Shown here: in pieces, positions 6,358 through 10,122 of the stretch
Layout of the letters: each line of letters begins with the position of its first letter
Numbering within the stretch: the stretch's first letter is position 1
DNA from: a bacterium UBP2_UBA2255
GTDB taxonomy: Bacteria > Edwardsbacteria > AC1 > EtOH8
DNA length: 10,122 nucleotides
Assembly: GCA_002347565.1 (NCBI GenBank)
Contig: DDXR01000025.1
Location: 114,029-124,150 of the forward strand
Direction of reading: 5' to 3'
Translations under genes and position numbers: made by a program
The notes under the pieces: model-generated
What the model saw: only the letters and a program-made list of their open reading frames with translations
What the model was told of the DNA's origin: nothing
Database searches by the model: none

Positions 6358-8862
6358 CTAGATGAGGCAGCGCTCGATCTTCGCCAGGTGCTCGTCCACC
6401 AGCCGCTCGGCCCTGTCGCGGGTGTCGGCCTCGCCGTTGACGTGGAACAGCTCGCGGTAGGGGTCGGGGATCACCTGCACCCAGTCCCGGCCGAAGGACA
6501 GCTTCAGGCCGTCGATCAGCTCCTTGTCCTGGTGGTCCCTGGCGCCCTCGATCAGACAGCGCAGCACCTGGCCCTTCTTGGAGAACGGGCAGGCCACGTT
6601 CTTCCGGATCAGCACGCTGGGCGGCACTTCGCGGGCCAGCTGGCCGAGCCGCACCTTGCCGGCCGCCATCAGTTCCAGGATCTTGGCCACCGACAGCATG
6701 GCGTCGAAGGCCGGCTGGAACTCGGGGAAGATGAACCCGCCGCGCCTGCTGGCCACGAAGCCCACCGTCTCGCCGGCCGCCATCTCCATCAGCGAGCGGT
6801 TGTCGATCCGGCTGCGCTCGACCGTCACGCCGTACCCGGCCGCCATCTCCTCGATGGCCCGAGTGGTGGTCACCGGCACGGCGATGCCCTTGATCTTCCC
6901 GCTCTTCATCACCAGCTGGCAAACCGCGGTCAGTCCCTGGTCCTCGGTCAGGGCCCGGCCGGTCTCGTCCACCAGGTATACCCGCTCGGCGCCGGAGTCC
7001 AGCAGAAAGCCAACGTCCGCTTTGAGCGACCGCACCACCTCCGATAGCTTGGCCTTGGCGCTCTCGAAATCCTCCTTGGACTTGGTGATCCGGGCCGGGC
7101 TGAGGAAGGCGTTGAGCGCCACCACGTCGATGCCCAGCTCGCCCAGGATCGAGGGAAAGATGTTGGCGGCGGCGCCGCAGGCGTAGTCGATCACCACCCG
7201 GAAGCCGGCGGCCCGCACCGCCGGGACGTCGATCGACGACAGCAGGCCCTCGCGATAGGTCTCCAGCACCCGGGGTGGGAACTCGATCACGCCGGTGCTG
7301 TCGGGTTCGGCCCGCTTGTAATCCTCCCGCAGGAACAGCCGCTCCAGGTTCTTGACCTTGGACGCCGGCAGGTCCTTGCCGTCGCTGTCGAAGAAGATGA
7401 TGTCGCAGAGCTTGGGATCGAACGGCGACTTGCGGGTGTGGACGCCGCCGTGCTCGCGGTGCTGCTTCAGCTGGTAGCGCACGATCGGGATCGGCGTGTC
7501 CCGCAGGTCCTCGACGTTGGCGCCGGCCGATACCAGGCCGCAGATCAGCGCCCGGTTGATCATCCGGCTGGCCGGGTGGCTGTCGCGGCTGGTGAGCACC
7601 GTGGCGCCTTGCCCGAGCATGGCACCGAAGGCCGCGCCCAGCTTGGCCGCGAACTCGGGCGTCATCTCGACGTTGGCCAGGCCGGTCACCCGCGGCCCGG
7701 CGAAGAACTCCTTGAGCCAGCGGTCGCCCCAGATCAGGCTGGAGGTGACGATGGCCTCCTCCTCCACGGTCTTGCCGGGCCAGATCTTGACGTTGGGCCG
7801 GACCTGGGCCCGCGGCCCGATCTCCACCCGGCTCGACAGGATGGCATTGGCCTCCACCACGGCTCCGTCGCCCACCACGGCTCCGTCGCAGATGATGGCG
7901 TCGTCGATGCGGGCGCCGGCGCCGATGGCGCAGCCGCCCCACACGATCGACTGCTCGATGCGGGCGTTCTCGCCCACCGTGCAGCCGTCGCCGATCACCA
8001 CGTTATGGAGGCGGCAGTCCCGGCCGATGCGGACGTCCCTGCCCAGGATCACCGCACCGGTGAGGCGGGTGTTGTGGGCCTCGATCTGCGAGCCCTCGCC
8101 CACCCAGATGTCCTTGCCGATCAGGTTCAGCCGGCGGCCGTCGACCGTGACCCGGACATCGCCCTTGAGCGCGTCCCAATGCGCCCGGCGGTACTCGTCG
8201 ATGTTGCCGACGTCGCGCCAGTAGCCGGCGGCCACGTGGCCGAACAACGGCAGCTTGTCGGCCAGCATCCGGGGGTAGAGATCCTTGGAGAAATCGAACT
8301 CCCGGTCGGACGGCATCAGGTCGAACACCGCCGGCTCTAGAATGTAGATCCCGGTGTTGATGGTGTCCGAGAACACCTGGCCCCAGGTCGGCTTCTCCAA
8401 AAAGCGGATGATCCGCCCGTCCGGATCGGTGATCACGATGCCGTACTCCAGCGGGTTGGCCACCCGGGTCAGCACGATGGTGGCCATCGCCTGCTTCTCG
8501 CGGTGGGCCGCCGCGGCCGCGGTCAGGTCGAAGTCCGTCAGCAGGTCGCCGGAGATCACCAGGAACGGCTCATTCAGCAGGTGGGCGGCGGCCCGCACCG
8601 CGCCGGCCGTGCCGAAGTCGGTCTCGGGCCGGACGTAGGACAGCTTGACGCCGAGGGCCGATCCGTCGCGGAAGTACCCGGAGATGGCCTCGGCCTGGTG
8701 GAACAGCAGCGCGGTGATCTCGGTGATGCCGTGCTGCTTGAGCAGCATGATGATGTGCTCCATCATCGGCCGGTTGACCATCGGCGCCATCGGCTTGGGG
8801 ATGCCCATCGTCAGGGGGCGCAGCCGCGTCCCGAACCCGCCGGCCATGATCACCGCCTTCAT
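6358..8862 (-). CDS. Mannose-1-phosphate guanylyltransferase-like / hexapeptide / phosphohexomutase-like fusion protein
   Basis: This 834-residue cytoplasmic protein has three parts. Residues 1-235 are an NTP-transferase: GGFGTRLRPLT at 8-18, K23-P24, D106 (metal), FLEKP at 154-158, NTGIY at 169-173 and WRDVGN at 215-220 (D217 metal). Residues about 245-390 are hexapeptide repeats of a left-handed beta-helix. Residues about 395-834 have phosphoglucomutase/phosphomannomutase architecture, but the key loops are altered. TASHNP is replaced by RKSPFDP (477-483), DGDADR by DSGAER (622-627), the E-x-S-G-H sugar loop by RRGGFIFPEF (706-715), and the phosphate loop RPSGTEP by IPDPYRE (798-804). The N-terminal half probably makes an NDP-sugar such as GDP-mannose. 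The C-terminal half may be inactive or regulatory. The start is fixed by AAGGAGG 7 bases upstream and an ATGA overlap with the preceding gene. Confidence 0.9.
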   Translation of the reverse strand: MKAVIMAGGFGTRLRPLTMGIPKPMAPMVNRPMMEHIIMLLKQHGITEITALLFHQAEAISGYFRDGSALGVKLSYVRPETDFGTAGAVRAAAHLLNEPFLVISGDLLTDFDLTAAAAAHREKQAMATIVLTRVANPLEYGIVITDPDGRIIRFLEKPTWGQVFSDTINTGIYILEPAVFDLMPSDREFDFSKDLYPRMLADKLPLFGHVAAGYWRDVGNIDEYRRAHWDALKGDVRVTVDGRRLNLIGKDIWVGEGSQIEAHNTRLTGAVILGRDVRIGRDCRLHNVVIGDGCTVGENARIEQSIVWGGCAIGAGARIDDAIICDGAVVGDGAVVEANAILSSRVEIGPRAQVRPNVKIWPGKTVEEEAIVTSSLIWGDRWLKEFFAGPRVTGLANVEMTPEFAAKLGAAFGAMLGQGATVLTSRDSHPASRMINRALICGLVSAGANVEDLRDTPIPIVRYQLKQHREHGGVHTRKSPFDPKLCDIIFFDSDGKDLPASKVKNLERLFLREDYKRAEPDSTGVIEFPPRVLETYREGLLSSIDVPAVRAAGFRVVIDYACGAAANIFPSILGELGIDVVALNAFLSPARITKSKEDFESAKAKLSEVVRSLKADVGFLLDSGAERVYLVDETGRALTEDQGLTAVCQLVMKSGKIKGIAVPVTTTRAIEEMAAGYGVTVERSRIDNRSLMEMAAGETVGFVASRRGGFIFPEFQPAFDAMLSVAKILELMAAGKVRLGQLAREVPPSVLIRKNVACPFSKKGQVLRCLIEGARDHQDKELIDGLKLSFGRDWVQVIPDPYRELFHVNGEADTRDRAERLVDEHLAKIERCLI

Positions 8863-10103
8863 GATCCGCCCTCCTTCGCTGCGTTGACGCGCTCGGCGAT
8901 CCGCAGCAGCAGCTGCCGCTGCGGGGCCGTGAGGGAACAATGCCGCCGCGCCATCGCGGCCTCCGCCGTGGCCAGCATCTTGGCCGGCGCGTGCCCGGTG
9001 AAGCGCTCGGAGTGGCCCCAGCTGAAGTCCGGCAGCTCCTTGCGCACCGCGCCGCCGTGGACGTTGCAGCCGACGCCGATCACCGCACCGGTGTTGATCA
9101 TGGTGCCGATGGCGGTCTTGCTGTGGTCGCCGATGAAGCAGCCGACCTTGATGCTGCCGCTGTCCACGGTCCTGTTTCCGATCCTGACGGCGATGGTGCC
9201 GTAGTTGTTCTTGAGGTCCGAGTTGCAGGTGCCCGCGCCCAGGTTGGCCCACGAGCCGACGTAGGCGTGCCCCAAAAACCCGTCGTGGTGCTTGTTGGAG
9301 TAGTCGAGCATGATCGACTGCTCGACCTCGCCGGCCACCTTGCAGTGCGCGCCGATGGAGCAGCCCGGCCGCAGCTTGGCGCCGTCGACCAGTGCATTGT
9401 TGCCGATGTAACAGGGGCCCTCGATGAAGGTCAACGGCCGGATGCGCGCATTCTGGTCGATGATGATCGGCCCCTGGGTCGTATCCAGTATCACGCCGGG
9501 GGCGATGGCCGCGCCCTTGCAGACCTTCAGCCGGCCGCGCGTGCCGATCAGGTGCGTGCCCTTGTGCTGCTTGTACCCACTGTCCTTGAACCGGGAAAAG
9601 TCCCGGGCGATGGCATCGCCGTTGTCGTTGACCAGGTCCCAGAGGTAGCGATAGAGCTTGCCCTGGACTTGTTCCTGCTGACAGCTTTTCACGAGGAGCT
9701 GCAGGTTTTCAGCCGTCGGTCGATCGCACCTCTTCAGTTTCCCGGCAAGTTCATCGCTGACGATCTTGATCGCGACGAAGGTCTGGCCCTCGACCCAGGC
9801 CGTGTCCGCTTTCGCCTTTGCGAACAACTGGAGATCCTTGTCGGACAAGCGTCCCCGGCCGTTGAGCAAAATCACCGGCGGCTTCAGCGCGGACATCGTG
9901 ACCGGATCGATCCCCGACGCTTCGGCCACCGGCCGTCTTTCCGCCAACAACCAACAACCAACGGCAGAAAGGCGTTCCCGCAGTGAGTACGCCCCGCACC
10001 GCAGGTCGAAGGCCGGCCGCAGCCTGGTCAGCGGGTGGAGATCCTCGTATCCGCCGTCCTCGAACAGCACGATGGCCGGTTTCGCAATCCTTTGATCCCT
10101 CAT
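8859..10103 (-). CDS. GlmU-like sugar nucleotidyltransferase with left-handed beta-helix
   Basis: This 414-residue protein is of the GlmU-related group whose N-terminal domain lacks GGxGTR (Pfam NTP_transf_4 type, by recollection). The N-terminus IVLFEDGGYEDLHPLTRLRPAFDLRCG (11-37) has the group's pattern of acidic start, L-x-P-L-T, R-P and L-R-x-G. The C-terminal half (about 200-370) is a hexapeptide beta-helix with NLGAGTCNSDLKNNYG (287-302), GCFIGDHSKTAIGTMINTG (321-339) and FSWG (360-363), close to GlmU acetyltransferase-type helices. It probably makes a nucleotide sugar or acetylates one; the substrate is unknown. It overlaps the guanylyltransferase-like fusion gene by 4 bases, supporting a shared sugar-nucleotide pathway. 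Residues 45-56 are encoded by a heptad-repeat hairpin. No Shine-Dalgarno precedes the ATG at 10101-10103. The N-terminal third is less GC-biased than the rest. Confidence 0.85.
   Translation of the reverse strand: MRDQRIAKPAIVLFEDGGYEDLHPLTRLRPAFDLRCGAYSLRERLSAVGCWLLAERRPVAEASGIDPVTMSALKPPVILLNGRGRLSDKDLQLFAKAKADTAWVEGQTFVAIKIVSDELAGKLKRCDRPTAENLQLLVKSCQQEQVQGKLYRYLWDLVNDNGDAIARDFSRFKDSGYKQHKGTHLIGTRGRLKVCKGAAIAPGVILDTTQGPIIIDQNARIRPLTFIEGPCYIGNNALVDGAKLRPGCSIGAHCKVAGEVEQSIMLDYSNKHHDGFLGHAYVGSWANLGAGTCNSDLKNNYGTIAVRIGNRTVDSGSIKVGCFIGDHSKTAIGTMINTGAVIGVGCNVHGGAVRKELPDFSWGHSERFTGHAPAKMLATAEAAMARRHCSLTAPQRQLLLRIAERVNAAKEGGS
8870..8876 (-). promoter_or_regulatory. Strong Shine-Dalgarno inside the 3' end of the GlmU-like gene
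   Basis: AAGGAGG on the minus strand lies 7 bases before the ATG of the fusion nucleotidyltransferase gene and within the last codons (Lys-Glu-Gly-Gly) of the GlmU-like gene. With the ATGA stop/start overlap at 8859-8862, it implies coupled but strong independent initiation. It is the best ribosome-binding site in the window and decides the start of the downstream gene. Confidence 0.85.
9937..9971. repeat. Heptad-repeat hairpin inside the GlmU-like reading frame
   Basis: Three tandem heptamers CCAACAA, CCAACAA and CCAACGG (9944-9964) are framed by inverted arms CTTTCCGCC (9937-9945) and GGCAGAAAG (9963-9971). In minus-strand RNA the 9-base arms pair completely with one G-U pair, leaving a 17-base loop of GUUGGUU-type units. 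The heptamer is the same CNAACAA type as the array at 2457-2548. The segment stays in frame and encodes residues 45-56 (SAVGCWLLAERR) of the sugar nucleotidyltransferase, just after the conserved LRCG block. Confidence 0.75.
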
Positions 10104-10111
10104 AGCATGTA

Positions 10112-10117
10112 ATGATA
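10112..10117 (-). promoter_or_regulatory. Possible -10 box before the GlmU-like gene
   Basis: TATCAT on the minus strand matches the TATAAT consensus at five of six positions. Only 8 bases separate it from the ATG at 10103. If used, transcription would begin at or beside the start codon, giving a leaderless message, which would agree with the missing Shine-Dalgarno. The -35 region is outside the window, so this rests on one hexamer. Confidence 0.2.
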
Positions 10118-10122
10118 CCGCA

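Noticed and set aside
9900..10000. CRISPR-like interpretation of the CCAACAA tandem
   Set aside because: Units are 7 bases with no spacers. This is a short tandem repeat, not a repeat-spacer array.
10101..10109. Two-codon open frame (ATG CTA TGA) overlapping the GlmU-like start codon
   Set aside because: A nine-base coincidence with no ribosome-binding site. It could matter only if a leader transcript exists, which cannot be judged at the window edge.

Overview
The window is GC-rich and densely coded. Every gene I can support lies on the minus strand, so the reading order runs from high to low coordinates. It holds seven complete genes and the first 17 codons of an eighth. The LolC/LolE-type lipoprotein-export permease implies a diderm (Gram-negative-type) bacterium. 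High GC, a metallophosphoesterase joined to a CBM9-like domain, and heptanucleotide repeat tracts between and inside genes would suit an uncultured environmental lineage. I cannot name a phylum from the sequence.

Unit A (about 10103 down to 5856) begins with a GlmU-like sugar nucleotidyltransferase carrying a left-handed beta-helix. It overlaps by ATGA with a large fusion protein made of a mannose-1-phosphate guanylyltransferase-like domain, a hexapeptide-repeat domain and a degenerate phosphohexomutase domain. A small membrane-anchored NTF2-like protein follows. A clear 10-bp inverted repeat with a T tract (5805-5836) probably terminates this unit. The first two proteins point to activated-sugar supply for surface polysaccharide or glycan synthesis.

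Unit B (5776 down to 142) contains an exported metallophosphoesterase with a C-terminal CBM9-like domain, lysyl-tRNA synthetase (lysS), a LolC/LolE-family permease and an exported HEAT-repeat protein. The ATPase partner LolD is not in the window. The start of the GTPase gene typA/bipA follows at the left edge.

The clearest structure not explained by genes is a family of AAC-rich heptanucleotide repeats (consensus close to CNAACAA). One copy is a double, oppositely oriented array in the lysS-lolC gap. Another is a three-unit array in the loop of a 9-bp hairpin, lying inside the reading frame of the GlmU-like gene. The other notable point is that the mutase half of the fusion protein has replaced all four canonical phosphohexomutase motifs. 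I found no tRNA, rRNA, CRISPR array, transposase or defence system. The content is mostly housekeeping and envelope genes, and I do not claim a new system.
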